DNA of 64,000 bases from Aquanectria penicillioides (lineage: Eukaryota > Ascomycota > Sordariomycetes > Hypocreales > Nectriaceae): assembly GCA_003415625.1 (NCBI GenBank), contig PYIU01000004.1, forward strand, positions 4,402,001 to 4,466,000. The letters run 5' to 3'. Of the stretch, positions 36,922-47,832 are shown in pieces (the stretch's first letter is position 1; each line of letters begins with the position of its first letter). The notes below the pieces were generated by a model, which did no database searches, had not been told where the DNA came from, and saw nothing but the letters and a program-made list of their open reading frames with translations. Position numbers and translations under genes: made by a program.

Positions 36922-38608
36922 TTATTCTTTTCCATTCGGCACGAACTGTAGCATGCACTTCTGTCCAAATGGTCGTGCAGAAATAATCTGGTCATGGGAC
37001 TCCATGGATTTGGGAGTAGTGTCCGCGCCTGGTAGAGTTGTGTACAGAGAGTACACACTTCGAAGCAACAGCTTCATTTCAACATTCGCAAGACTGCCGA
37101 TCATTGTTAGCTGGCAGTCAAAGCTGGACATTGGGCTACCCACTGTTTCCCAACACAACCCCTCCCGCCGTAAGAAAATGCAAACATGAGGCGCCTTCTT
37201 TCCGCGTTACCAGTCGCTGACAGCCATCGGTGGGGGTTGAAAGTGTCAGGGTCCGGGAAGATGTCGTCGTTGCATCGGTGCATAGAATACGCTTGGCTGC
37301 TGACAATTGTGTCTTCGGGAACGTAGTAACCGTCGATATTCCGGCCGCCTGGAGGAACTCGTCGAGGCAGAGACATTGGAATTGCAGGAAAACATCGCAA
37401 TCCTTCCTGAATAACCGCCTCCAGAAACGGAAGCTGGTCAAAGTGCGAATCGGGGTTTTCCTGCAGCTCCCTTTGTAGCTCGTTTTGGAACTTGAGAGAA
37501 CTGGGCTGCGAAAGCTCCCACATCAAGAAACAAAGCACATCTCCAGTTGTATCGATTCCAGCTACCATGTGATCCATGCACTCCGCAATGATGTCAGTAT
37601 CATCCAGATCGCTTCCGATTTTCTCGCGCAGACGACCAAGAAGAGTAAATTCTGAAACGCCCGTCATTTTTGTCCTCGAGGCTACAAAGCCGTCTGCGAG
37701 TGGAGTTGCTCGAGGCTCAAACAGCAAGTCTATAACCTTGGAAAAGTACTGATAAAGCGAAGGAACATGAAGTTGGAGGAGACGACCTGTTTCTTGTCAG
37801 CTCCGTGTGTATAGAAAGTGAGATTGACATACTCCCGAGACTGTTATCTGTTGTAACTTGGTGCATCATCTCCCTATCTTCATCATTCTCCAAGCTGTTG
37901 CTGCCAAATGGGTGAAAGATGTGATGTGTGACACCATCGCAAGCATATGAGTGAAGTTTGACCTGGCCAGATTAGTTTTAACTACAGAAGAAGGGACGCT
38001 GGCTATCTACATAGATGTCAAGCCCTGCCTCGGGCAAAGCTGCGCATTGTTTGGCAAACTCCTGAGCACGCTCCTCGATCCCTCCGATAGCAACTGGCTT
38101 CACCACATTGCTATTGGAGTATCGATCGGCAAAAATACGCTTTCGTTTCGAATGCTGGAAACGGTCAAAGATGGCCAATCAAGATTGTACGAAATACTAA
38201 CAGTAGTTTTATCCAACGTGGAAAACATGGTCCTGCACTGTCTTAGAATATGGCATCAAGCTAGTCAAGGGCATCATACCTGCGGCCCCATACTTTGAAC
38301 AAGTCGTAAAATTCAGTTTTGTCATATCCGCTTCCCGAAGCACCATAAATCTCCTTCATAGCTTCATACGAAGTATACGAAACCTCGTTGGGAGCAATTC
38401 GTACCACCGGGCCGTACTTGAGATGGAGCGAGTGAATATACAGCGTTCTGGTAGCCTGGAACTCATGCCAGCGCAAAACAAGGGCTGTGAAGCGTGAACT
38501 TTTCGGCCCGGGGACTTTCCATAGTGGAGACGAGTAACATTTCCACAGGAACAGGAGTGTAGACGCCAGGCCGGCGATTGCAATCAATGGGGCGGAAACC
38601 AGGGCCAT
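36922..38608 (-). CDS. Cytochrome P450 monooxygenase
   Basis: Exons 38280-38608, 38202-38232, 38011-38154, 37833-37962, 37144-37786 and 36922-37093 sum to 1449 nt, 482 aa. The N-terminus has an ER membrane anchor (residues ~5-27, LIAIAGLASTLLFLWKC) and a VPGP hinge. The I-helix oxygen-binding motif is MVAGIDTTGD; the K-helix ExxR is EGLR; the PERF-like segment is FNPHRW; the heme loop is FSYGGRGCVGKH (F-x2-G-x-R-x-C-x-G). The last intron lies right after the heme Cys and rejoins LANVEMKLLLRS. A 31-nt exon is needed between introns 1 and 2. All key residues are present, so it is a functional class II P450 using NADPH-P450 reductase. The N-terminus resembles fungal P450s of secondary metabolism. 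Substrate unknown; neighbours are two C6 regulators and an NmrA-like reductase. Confidence 0.9.
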
Positions 38609-39183
38609 TATCGATGACAATTGAATGGAATTACCTGGCAGACCAATACGACGAGGGGAATGGCGCGTTATATGGTGAAGGCATTTGAAACTAATCTGGG
38701 TTTCTATTCTTCTGATAAGCGAAACCGCTCTTCATCGGCGGGAAAACGGGAGACTTCCATTTTACTTCCTAATACGGCACTAGATTGGAGAAATTTCTCT
38801 CCAACTTACTGCCTAATCTGGTACTCTAATGGAGAAAGATAACGGTAGCTCGCGTTAGCGCCTTTGGTGTGTCCTGCAAAAGCAAAGCGGGTGCGGGGAG
38901 TTGATCAGTCACTCAGTGAAGATGGAGTTGAGTCACCAGTACCGGCAATTCAATTTCTAATTCTCGCATTGCCCTCAAGAGTGAGTTGGAATCCTCGGTT
39001 AGAATTAGTTGTGAGACAGGGACTTGCAGTGTCAAAAGCTTTTAAAGACTAATTATCCATCTCCTTGTCTCCTTGAGCGGTAAGGTCGCATTACGCCATC
39101 ATTGTTCCCAGTACATGTTACAAAATGAGAAAAAATAATATTCTAATTGACTTGAATCGAAACTGACCTGACGTAACCCTTCT
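38609..39183. other. Intergenic
   Basis: No gene seen. It holds the P450 promoter side and the 3' end of the DUF6594 gene. Confidence 0.4.
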
Positions 39184-40414
39184 TCAGGTGGCTGTTGAGT
39201 TGGAGCCTCCACCCGAATCCGTTGTTCCAACAAACACGACCTGCACCGCCGCAAACGCGGCAGACGCTGAAAAGACATCGGCAAGTTCTCCATTCGTAAC
39301 GAGCCCCACTGCCAAGGAGAAGGCGGCCGTGAAGGCAGCGATGACGCCGATTCTGAGGCTCATGTTGTTGCTTGGGATGTCGTAGAGTATCTTGACGGCG
39401 AGAATAGGGAGCACGGACGAGAGTACATTTGCAATTACTCTCGCGATGCGCAGCAGAAGTGTCTGGGAGACGTAATTGGTGTTTGTGATGGTGGCGATGT
39501 TGTCCAGCCTGGTCGGGCGTGAGTCGGCGGGATCCCCTGACGACAGATGAGGCCTCCGCCAAGGCCATCGCTTCATTTCCCAGTGTGATTAGCTTCTGAA
39601 TGCAAATAAAATGGTTAAATGTGCGAGAATCAATTTGCATTTAATTGTGCATGCTAGTAGAGAGGACTCACAAAGTGTTTAGAAATGCCATGAAAGAAAT
39701 GAACGAGCGAGTTGGAAATCCATGCGGACAAGACGCTCTCGTGTTTTCTAGCTTTCAAAACCAATAGATCTGGCAGGTCTGGGTCGGCCCAGATATTCCG
39801 ATCGATTCCCGAGAGTCCGATATCTCCTCTCATTGGATCGTTCATCCAGCTTTGGAGAGAAGAAAGATCCTCGGCTCCAGGTTTTGCTATTCTCAGCATT
39901 TCGGCATGCTGAAGCACCGTCTCATCTGAAAATTGTGTCAGCCCAAATCCCACTCGATAACCAACTCCTCATGGCGAGGCTACTCACTGTATTCTCGCAA
40001 CTTGGTCCCGATTTCTGACATGAGCGCCCAGCGCCTGCTCGTTGGAGCCTTTGGATCACCAGCCAGGCCACTGCTGTTGTATTGAGACATTTCAACCTCG
40101 TCATGGCCAGTGAAAGCTGAACCAGCTGAAACGACCTTGTTTTGCGCGTCTGAAAAATAACGCAAGGCGAACCAGTCCAGGTCGCAGTCGTTCCGGTCGC
40201 TTACTCGTGAGTTCTTGTCCTCGGCTTCCACGGCTCGAAGCTTCTCTTCCAAGTGCACGATCTCGGCCTGCAAGTATAAGATGTGCTGCATGCCCAAGCC
40301 GGCGAAGCGACGGACTATAGCGACCTCTGGAAAGGCGCCCATAAACGTCGCTAATCTAGTGTAGCCCTCCATTTTGCCGAGGGGCAGACGGAAAGGACTG
40401 TTATTCGCGTTCAT
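39184..40414 (-). CDS. DUF6594-family membrane protein
   Basis: Exons 39988-40414, 39672-39925 and 39184-39570 sum to 1068 nt, 355 aa. The opening GYTRLATFMGAFPEVAIVRRFAGLGMQHILYLQAEIVHLEEKL is characteristic of the fungal DUF6594 family, including the acidic-basic helix that follows. The C-terminal third has three hydrophobic helices (about LRIARVIANVLSSVLPILAV, IGVIAAFTAAFSLAVGLV, FSASAAFAAVQVVFVG), which is normal for the family. The second intron is long (101 nt) with a branch-like GCTAATC 22 bases before an AAG acceptor; using the nearer AG puts the helices out of frame. Biochemical function is unknown for the family. It appears intact and is a membrane protein with a large cytosolic N-terminal part. 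Confidence 0.85.
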
Positions 40415-40866
40415 CTTGGGATCCTTTGGTGTTTGGTGTTTGACGTGGGAGGAAATGGGATCAAGCCAGCCAGTGCATGTGTTATTTGCAGTATCCCCAC
40501 ATCAGAAGATGCAGACAAGGACGGACCGATGCAGAGAAGTCTCATTGTGCAGCCTCATTTCTGTCAATGACCGCTTCGTCCGAAGCCCGTGGGTTGCCTT
40601 TTTACAATTTGCACATTGTTATTTGCCTCCTGCGCCACCCCCTCGAGTGCAGCCTAATCCGCAGCCCAATGAAAAAAAATACCAAGAATGATGATGAACA
40701 TCGTCATGGTTTTTTTTTTTTTTCAAGCCCTTGGCAATTGTTATTGTTCCCCTTCTCAAGTTTCTGCTCCTCATCTTTGTAGTGACTGATTTATGGGCGC
40801 TCATGGGTCGGGAGATCGTCACAATTCCTGGTTTGATACTGAGTGACCTGCCTCAATGAACACCAA

Positions 40867-43220
40867 ATGTCTTCCTTTGCCGTACCGTTTTCTCCTGGGC
40901 ATTTGGCATCAAGCCAGGCGCGCCATGCCGCCGACAGGAGTTTTGTACCACAAGGATTCCCCCCTCATCATGCTCAGCAGTCTCAGCCGGTGCCTGGAAA
41001 CCCTCCGGGCTTAGGCACATGGCAGCCATCGCCAGCTCAGCTTTATCCTCCTCCCGGCCAATTTTTCCATCAAGGCCCGCGCCAATTCCATCCACATCAA
41101 GACCGAGACGCGGCAAGGCGCCATATTCAGGCCAGAGCCTTGCACGACTCGTGCTTTCGAGATTTCGAGAACCATCTTATCCGATACACTACGCGATTCC
41201 ATGACTTGTACGCGATATCTGGTCGAACATGGCAAGCCGAAGCGCTCTCTTCCGACTCGATCCTGAAACTGGCCAACGAACTCGGCAACGGCGATCGAAA
41301 CAGCCAACTCGAGGCGGCCGTGAGACTTCTTTCCCAGGCGTATGAGCAATGCGAGTTGCCCCAACGCGCCGCAGCCGCTCGCGATCTCTTGGACTGGGCC
41401 GAATATCTGAAACACCACCGCCCGCGCCCGCGCTTTTTGAATCCCGGCGAGATCGAATATGAGCGGCGGAAGCGGGATGTCGCCGAAAAATCGGCCCTGC
41501 TGTTGTTTTCCGAGTATCGCAAGTTCCTGGAGAACCCGGGCGTCTGGGTCGATGAGTACAACACATACATTGCACAAGAAAGCTGGGAGCAACAGGTTCG
41601 GGCGATGGACGCCCTGCAAAGCCTCCATTTGCAGTGGATGCAACTGAACCAGCCAGCGAGGGTGCCTCCAGCCACAAACCTGCGTGCAAATGCGCTCGAG
41701 TTCTACCCTGCAAACCAAGTCAGCAGCGAATCCTCCAAAGACGATAGTAAAAATGAAGTAAGCTCTACTGCAGTTCAAGTCGAAAGTCCTGTGGACACTG
41801 CTCCAAGCTACAGCATAACTGCAAACCACGGGACAATGTCCAATGGCATCCACGAAGTTACCGGCGCAAGCATCAGTCTTCCTCCTAAATCGCCAAATCT
41901 CAACTACTTTGAGGCCTACAAACAAGACCAAGAGAAATGGCAAAAGGCAAATCTCACGCTCTTCACTATTGTTTAGGTTGCTAACTTCGTCGCCAGGCCC
42001 TTGGTGGGTGGAACCCAGACATTGTGGTGAAAGGCGTGGCACCAAGGAATAACGCAAGATGCATTGTTGACACGGGAAATCACGGCAAGAACATTGTGGG
42101 ATTGTCGTATTTGCGATCCATCGGACTCGAAAAGCACGCCGATAAGTCAGATGCAGACAGCGGGCCCGAATTTTACAGCGTCAACGGCGACAGGTTCCAA
42201 CCCATAGGATCGATCGCGCTGTGCTGGCGATTTGAATCGTCATCCTCTCAGTGGCGCTGGGCGACGTTCCAAGTCGCCAATACGAATCATTTCCAGATTG
42301 TTCTCGGGTTGCCGTATCTGCTGGAGAGCGACATCATTTCGGACCTTGGGGTTCACGTCGCTCCTATCACGAGCAAGTTAATAGCCAATCCTCGTAAGTA
42401 CATCTGGATTGAAGGGATACGGCGGCGGATACTAATTTTCGCCTATCATGTAGTTGACGAGTTGCTACGTCACATTGATGAACAAAAGCGCTTGGCTGGA
42501 ATTGAGAGAGCAAACAAACGACGCAGCGGAGGATCATCAAGCCCAGAAGAATCTACAAACTCCGTCTCCAAATCTCTCGAAACAGCTAATAAGAATGAAT
42601 CAACAACTAGCTCAGGTATCAACCCCGTTTCTAATGGTGCTGTGGTTGCAAGTCAACCCGCCACCCCACCAACCCCGGACTCAAACCCAAACGACCCTCC
42701 ATTGCCACCTACCATCACCAAGGATAAAGCAGCATCTAAATTGTTAGACAAACAAAAAGTAGACTATTCGAAGACAAACGGCTCCAGCAGCCGTCAAAGT
42801 CAGGGAGACACCCACACTGGACAGGATGGAATCGAGCTTCAACCATATCCCAAGGAGCTGGCGAAGGAGTCTCGACCAAGCACTGTGGAGCCTGGTAGTG
42901 GAAGTAAAAATACGAGTAAGAGCACAGCAGAGGGCCCAATAAGTTTACCTCCCACAGAAAACAAGAAATCATCAGATTCTGGGTCAAAAGCATCGTTGGC
43001 CGCTACCGTAGGCCAAAATCAGAGCATATCGGCTCCAAGTGCTGCGGTGGTGAAACCCAAGAACGAGCCGACCATTCTCGCTTCGCTGTCAAATTCTCAT
43101 CCAACATTCAGTGCTTGGACGAAAGTGGTAAGTAAAAAGGGCTCCAAGAAGAAGGACCAGAGCCATGGTCAAGAGGGGGACATTGCAAAAACTAGAATCA
43201 GAAACAGACTTGGTGGTTGA
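40867..43220 (+). CDS. Hypothetical protein with a retropepsin-like DTG motif
   Basis: Exons 40867-41946, 41997-42393 and 42454-43220 sum to 2244 nt, 747 aa, starting at the ATG of MSSFAVPFSPG. The first intron begins GCAAAT and ends CGCCAG with TTGCTAAC 10 bases before it: a GC-AG intron of 50 nt that joins QEKWQK to ALGGWNPDIVVKG without loss. The N-terminal ~100 residues are Pro/Gln/His-rich and the next ~190 helical. Around residues 375-475, CIVDTGNHGKNIVGLSYLRSIGL followed by VLGLPYLLESD resembles the active-site and flap regions of retropepsin-like aspartic proteases (D-T-G, then an ILG-like motif). The C-terminal ~250 residues are Ser/Lys-rich and disordered. No reverse transcriptase, integrase or LTR is visible. 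Function unknown; it may be a cellular protease-like or scaffold protein. Confidence 0.7.
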
Positions 43221-45297
43221 GAAACTGCACAGATGGGCCACTGAGACCACCACAGACGAACTTTTGACCAAAATGTATATCCTATGATCCCACCAAGGTC
43301 TAGTCTACTTTTGAAAATGTGAAATGATTGAGACATAGTTATCTTTTTCGCATGTGTAAAGCACCTACACTACGATAGGCTGGTGTCGATGCCGAAGAAA
43401 GTTGAGTGACCGGCGTGTACGGATAAGACCCATACGGTTTTAAATGAGCTGTTGAATGACCCGGCTATATCGGCTTATCTTGTACCATCTCCACTTGGGA
43501 AACATGCAGGAAATCTGGGGATTTTTCATGGGGTGCATACAGAACCTCCGAGGACTGCCAGGTTGAGTTTTTGTGTGGCACGTCGCACAAAAGCTACCCT
43601 GTAGTACCTCCGGCGATTCGGTTCGGACCTCGCTACCGCATCAGCACGCATGGGTATGGATGCTAAAAGGGAGCAGGTGGGGAAGATTGTGATTGATCAT
43701 TCCTTGCTTTATCTTGCATTTTCGTATCGAACGTCCGGTTGATGCTTTGGGGTGGAGGAGATGAGGTACGCGGCCGGCGCAGCGGATGAGCTAACTAGCT
43801 GGTTGACTTTGGGCAAAAGACGCATGATTAAATTATCCACGAAGGAAGTGCCATGGTTGCGTTTCCGTCGAAACCGTTAGATGCAATTCTTTGACCAGAT
43901 CCAGAAGCAAAACCGCGTCGCTTCCCCAGCTTTGATAACTGTAACCGGCGGATTCTGGACCGGAGCATTTCACGATACGATACGCTGATAACGATAGCCG
44001 GAGCAGAGCTCCTGTAAGAGACGGAGGGGGCGAGCGAAGGGCAGCATTCTTATTTCTTATTAGCTGGGAAGCAAGCAAGCAATCAAGCGATCACGCGACG
44101 CGTGGCCGTTAGCTCGGTCTTGGTGTGCATGGCGGGACTCCGGACCGGGGTAGTTCGCGTCGACATCCTTGCGTTATTAGAATCTCTTGTCGTTTGGGGG
44201 AGCCAATAGTGGGCAAGATTACAACGCCCAGGCTGTGTCAGAATGCTAGCGTGATCGTCGCAGAAGCAGTTTGGACGGGAGCGCATCCGGGGGACGGGAC
44301 GGAGGCGTAGCCACACTCAGGACTTATACCCCAGAAGCTCATCTATCGGCGCTGCGGGTGATAGTGTGTATTGTCTGCTTGGGGTATGTGCTGTACAATA
44401 TTGCCCGGAACGGGTTTATCTTGCAGCCCACAGCAAACGGCAAACGGCACACTGGCGCATGTTATCTGAGGTGTAACGTGTTGCGAGACCCCCCCTGCGC
44501 TGATAAGGGATTGCGACCACGGAGATGCCGAGGCAGATGTGTAGCATTCTGTCATCCACAAGACACACACACGGCTGGTTGTTTTGGTCAGAGACAAACG
44601 AAAATGAAGAGAGTGAAGAGAAGAACTCGACAGCGATTGTTGTCGTTTTCAGGCCCCCAAAACAACCCCGGCTTCTCTCAAAGCACCGGCCATCTGGGCC
44701 ATCTTCGAAACAGGAAAAAACCTCATCACGACCCGCGAAACCACGACAGGGAGAATCTCCTTACTGGCCCCCCTTCACGCTAGACATCCCACCATGACAT
44801 CAGCCCCCACCACGGCCCGGCTTTATCGCCTCCTATCTGCAACGTACCACAATGAGTAATGATAGGTGCCGTCCAGGGCCCGGGGTGACCGTGGTGGTTG
44901 TGGACTGGTGGTCGATTTTCCTGTGTGGATTGTGTGGATTGTGTGGATTTGCCTCGACCAGGGTTATGGATTCCGGGTTATGGGGCCTTTGGAGCTGCCC
45001 GTTGCGGCCTGATGGAGGGTCTGTGTCCCGTCAGGATGGTTCTGGTGTATTTAAAGCGCAGAATTTTTCCCTTTTGCGCAGTTCCCCGATACGGCCACGA
45101 CCCGAGTATCATGAAGTTGAGCCTCCACTGCGTCGTTACTTACCTGCATCTGCCGCCCTAGTCCGCGAGTTCATGAGGCTCCTGGAGCCTGACGGAGAAC
45201 ACCCGACACCTGAGAAACAAGGAACTGAACCTCTTTTGATCGTCTAGCTCGCGGCTATAGTTGAATAGTCGAATAAATAGTCGAATAGTCGCCAGGG
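43221..45297. other. Intergenic with short tandem repeat
   Basis: No supportable gene in about 2.1 kb. The 9-mer tgtgtggat occurs three times in tandem at 44922-44948. GAATAGTCGAATAAATAGTCGAATAGTCG-type repeats lie directly before the MFS start codon (about 45264-45292). Confidence 0.5.
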
Positions 45298-47010
45298 ATG
45301 GCCGTCCAAACCGCCAACAATGTTGACGAGGTGCTGCCGGGCACTCGTCGCCTCTTCTCCTCAGACGACGGCGCCAGCGCTTCCGGAGACAGCTTGCTGG
45401 AGAAGCACGGAGACGTTATCCTGGTCCCGCAGCCCACGGCCTCGCCAAACGACCCTCTGAACTGGGGTCTGGCCCGCAAGATCTGGCACACGTTCCTCGT
45501 GTGTTACATTGTCGCTCTCACGGCCGCCACGTCCAACGTGGCTGGAGCTGCCAGCACCGGCGTTAACGAGCAGTACGGAATTAGCTACGATGTATTCAAC
45601 ACGGGTGCCGGCGTCCTGTTTGTCGCCATTGGTTACTGGACGCTGCTGAGTTCTCCCATGGTCTATCTTTACGGACGCCGCATCCCGTATCTCATTGGCA
45701 CTCTTTGGGGTCTTATTGGAAACATCTGGTTTGGCCGGCTCAAGACGACCCAGGACGCCATCTGGACGCAGCTTTTTGTCGGCGCCTCCGAGTCTGTCGC
45801 TGAAGCTGTGGTGCAGCTTTCCTTGCTTGATATCTGGTTCGAGCACCAGAACGGAACCTCCATGGGCCTGTACACGTTGGCAACTACCGTGGGCACCTAC
45901 GTCGGACCCTTGGTCGGTGGTTACGCAGCTGATACCATTGGATGGCGCTGGATCGGATACTTGGGAGCCATCTGCTCAGCCTTCACCCTGATTCTCTTCT
46001 ACTTCGGCCTCGAAGAGACCTCCTTTGACCGCGCTCGCTACCTCAACCAGGCCAACAACCGCCGTCAACTCGAGGCGCAAACCACCACCGAGAAATCAGG
46101 ATCCATTCCGGACTCGCCCCCCAGCCGCGACGATGAAAAGACTCCTATGCCCTCGGGAGTTTTAGACGAAGAAACAGCTTCACGAGGCCAGGAATCCAAC
46201 GAAGACCAGTATTCCATTGGATTCACCAAGCCCAAGTCGTACTGGCAGCGTATCCAGCTCATCACTCCCGCAACCAACCTCCGCGGAGTCGGAGCTCACC
46301 AATACGTCACCCGACTCTGGCACACGATGCGAATCTTTACCTTCCCGGCTGTGTGGTACGCTGGTATGCAGTGGGGAATGCAAAACATCGCCCTGACCTT
46401 TTACTTGACCGTCGAGGAGGACGACTGGAGCGGCGACCCGTGGAACTACAGCGATGCCGCCGTGGGTAACATGAATCTGCCCTGCTTGATTGGCAGTGTC
46501 ATTGGCTGTTTCTACGGAGGATACTGCAGCGATTTGTTCCTCCTCTGGATGACCCGCCGCAACAAGGGTATCATGGAGGCCGAGTTCCGTCTCTACCTCA
46601 TGTTCCTCTGCGTCCTCATCTTCCCCGCCGGCATGCTCCTCTTTGGCATCGGATCCGAGCAGGAATGGAGCTGGCCCGTTCCCTACGTCGGCCTCGGATT
46701 CATCGGTTTCGGCTACGGCTGTGCCGGTGATCTCAGTCTTACTTACCTCGCTGACAGCTACCCCGACATGGTCCTGGAGGGCATGGTCGGCGTGGCCGTC
46801 ATCAACAACACCATGGCCATGATCTTCACCTTTGTGGCCAGCTACTGGCTCGACACGGGCATCCAGAACACATTCATCGAGCTCGCAGTGCTGAGCTTCG
46901 TCATCCTGATGTCCTCTCTTCCCATGATCATCTGGGGCAAGCGTGCTCGCCGTTGGACCCAGCCGAAATATCTCAAATTTCTACAGATTCGTGACACCAT
47001 CGATGCATAA
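45298..47010 (+). CDS. MFS transporter, DHA1 drug/polyamine-type
   Basis: Uninterrupted 570-aa frame. A cytosolic N-terminus of ~60 residues ends in the family motif PNDPLNWGLARKIW before TM1. YLYGRRIPYLIGTLWG fits the loop 2-3 signature (D/G-x-x-G-R-R), and LATTVGTYVGPLVGGYAADTIGWRWIGY is the TM5-TM6 antiporter motif region. A long hydrophilic loop (about 250-330, Glu/Ser/Asp-rich) separates the two six-helix halves; the C-half includes SYWLDTGIQNTFI. The overall pattern fits fungal DHA1-type exporters/Hol1-like carriers that move polyamines, drugs or small cations across the plasma membrane. Third codon positions are C-rich, unlike the decayed genes downstream, consistent with selection. 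Intact; substrate not assignable. Confidence 0.9.
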   Translation: MAVQTANNVDEVLPGTRRLFSSDDGASASGDSLLEKHGDVILVPQPTASPNDPLNWGLARKIWHTFLVCYIVALTAATSNVAGAASTGVNEQYGISYDVFNTGAGVLFVAIGYWTLLSSPMVYLYGRRIPYLIGTLWGLIGNIWFGRLKTTQDAIWTQLFVGASESVAEAVVQLSLLDIWFEHQNGTSMGLYTLATTVGTYVGPLVGGYAADTIGWRWIGYLGAICSAFTLILFYFGLEETSFDRARYLNQANNRRQLEAQTTTEKSGSIPDSPPSRDDEKTPMPSGVLDEETASRGQESNEDQYSIGFTKPKSYWQRIQLITPATNLRGVGAHQYVTRLWHTMRIFTFPAVWYAGMQWGMQNIALTFYLTVEEDDWSGDPWNYSDAAVGNMNLPCLIGSVIGCFYGGYCSDLFLLWMTRRNKGIMEAEFRLYLMFLCVLIFPAGMLLFGIGSEQEWSWPVPYVGLGFIGFGYGCAGDLSLTYLADSYPDMVLEGMVGVAVINNTMAMIFTFVASYWLDTGIQNTFIELAVLSFVILMSSLPMIIWGKRARRWTQPKYLKFLQIRDTIDA

Positions 47011-47832
47011 TTTGAAGGGGGAGAGTAATTGTATCATCAACCTCACCCTAACGAAAAAAAAAAACGGTTCGGGCTGGGTTGTTTGACTGTTATTGTTTCT
47101 TCCTATTCGATACCCTTCAAAAACTCGGCCACTGCTGCATGTCGAGGACCATTGTACAACTAGTGGTTTTTGTAACATTTTTTTTTGCCTTAAAAAAACT
47201 TGTGCTTGTGTTTGTGTACCTGCGTGCGTGTGCTGCCCTGCATCGGATGTTGAAAGCGTCTCATGGATTCATTGCGAGAAAAGCGAAGGGCAATGTGCAA
47301 ATAGCACATCTCTTTTTGGTCGGAGATGTGGTGGGTGGTTGTGTGTTTTGAAGCCTTGATGCTGGCCGGTGTTACGGCTGGGCCTTTTTGTTGCGGTGCG
47401 TTCCTCTTCGGTCGTGTGCCATCTCGTAGAATCGTAGGCCCATCTTACCCCGGTTCCATGATCTTTAGAACTCCTGCTTAGCTGAACTAGAGTGACGATG
47501 ATCAGATAAGAACAAACTCGAGATGAATTAAGAAGAATTCCTAAATAATTGTACCGTGAATTGACTTGAAACTGGAGAAATGGGAAATGTGGATAAATAA
47601 ATAGTAGGAAGAATATACTGGTTGCTGAGAAATCTCAGGATTAAATTGTTGGTTGTTGGTTGCACCGTAGAAAGATTCAGTCATGATTTCATCTTTGGAG
47701 GCTAAGTTGACAGCCTCAATAGTTTAATTTGACTATGTATGTAGCATCTGACCTCGTATTCCGGTTGTTATCTTGGATACAGTGGTCTATTTATTTTATT
47801 CAAGTTGTGAACAAATGTTGCAACCCATAGCC
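47011..47832. other. Intergenic
   Basis: 3' flank of the MFS gene, T- and AT-rich. No gene seen. Confidence 0.4.

Noticed and set aside
41011..42057. 348-codon antisense frame over the retropepsin-like gene
   Set aside because: Shadow of the sense coding exon; no domain, and it crosses the GC-AG intron.
44271..44783. 170-codon plus-strand frame between the retropepsin-like gene and the MFS gene
   Set aside because: No domain; Arg/His-rich composition like translated non-coding DNA.
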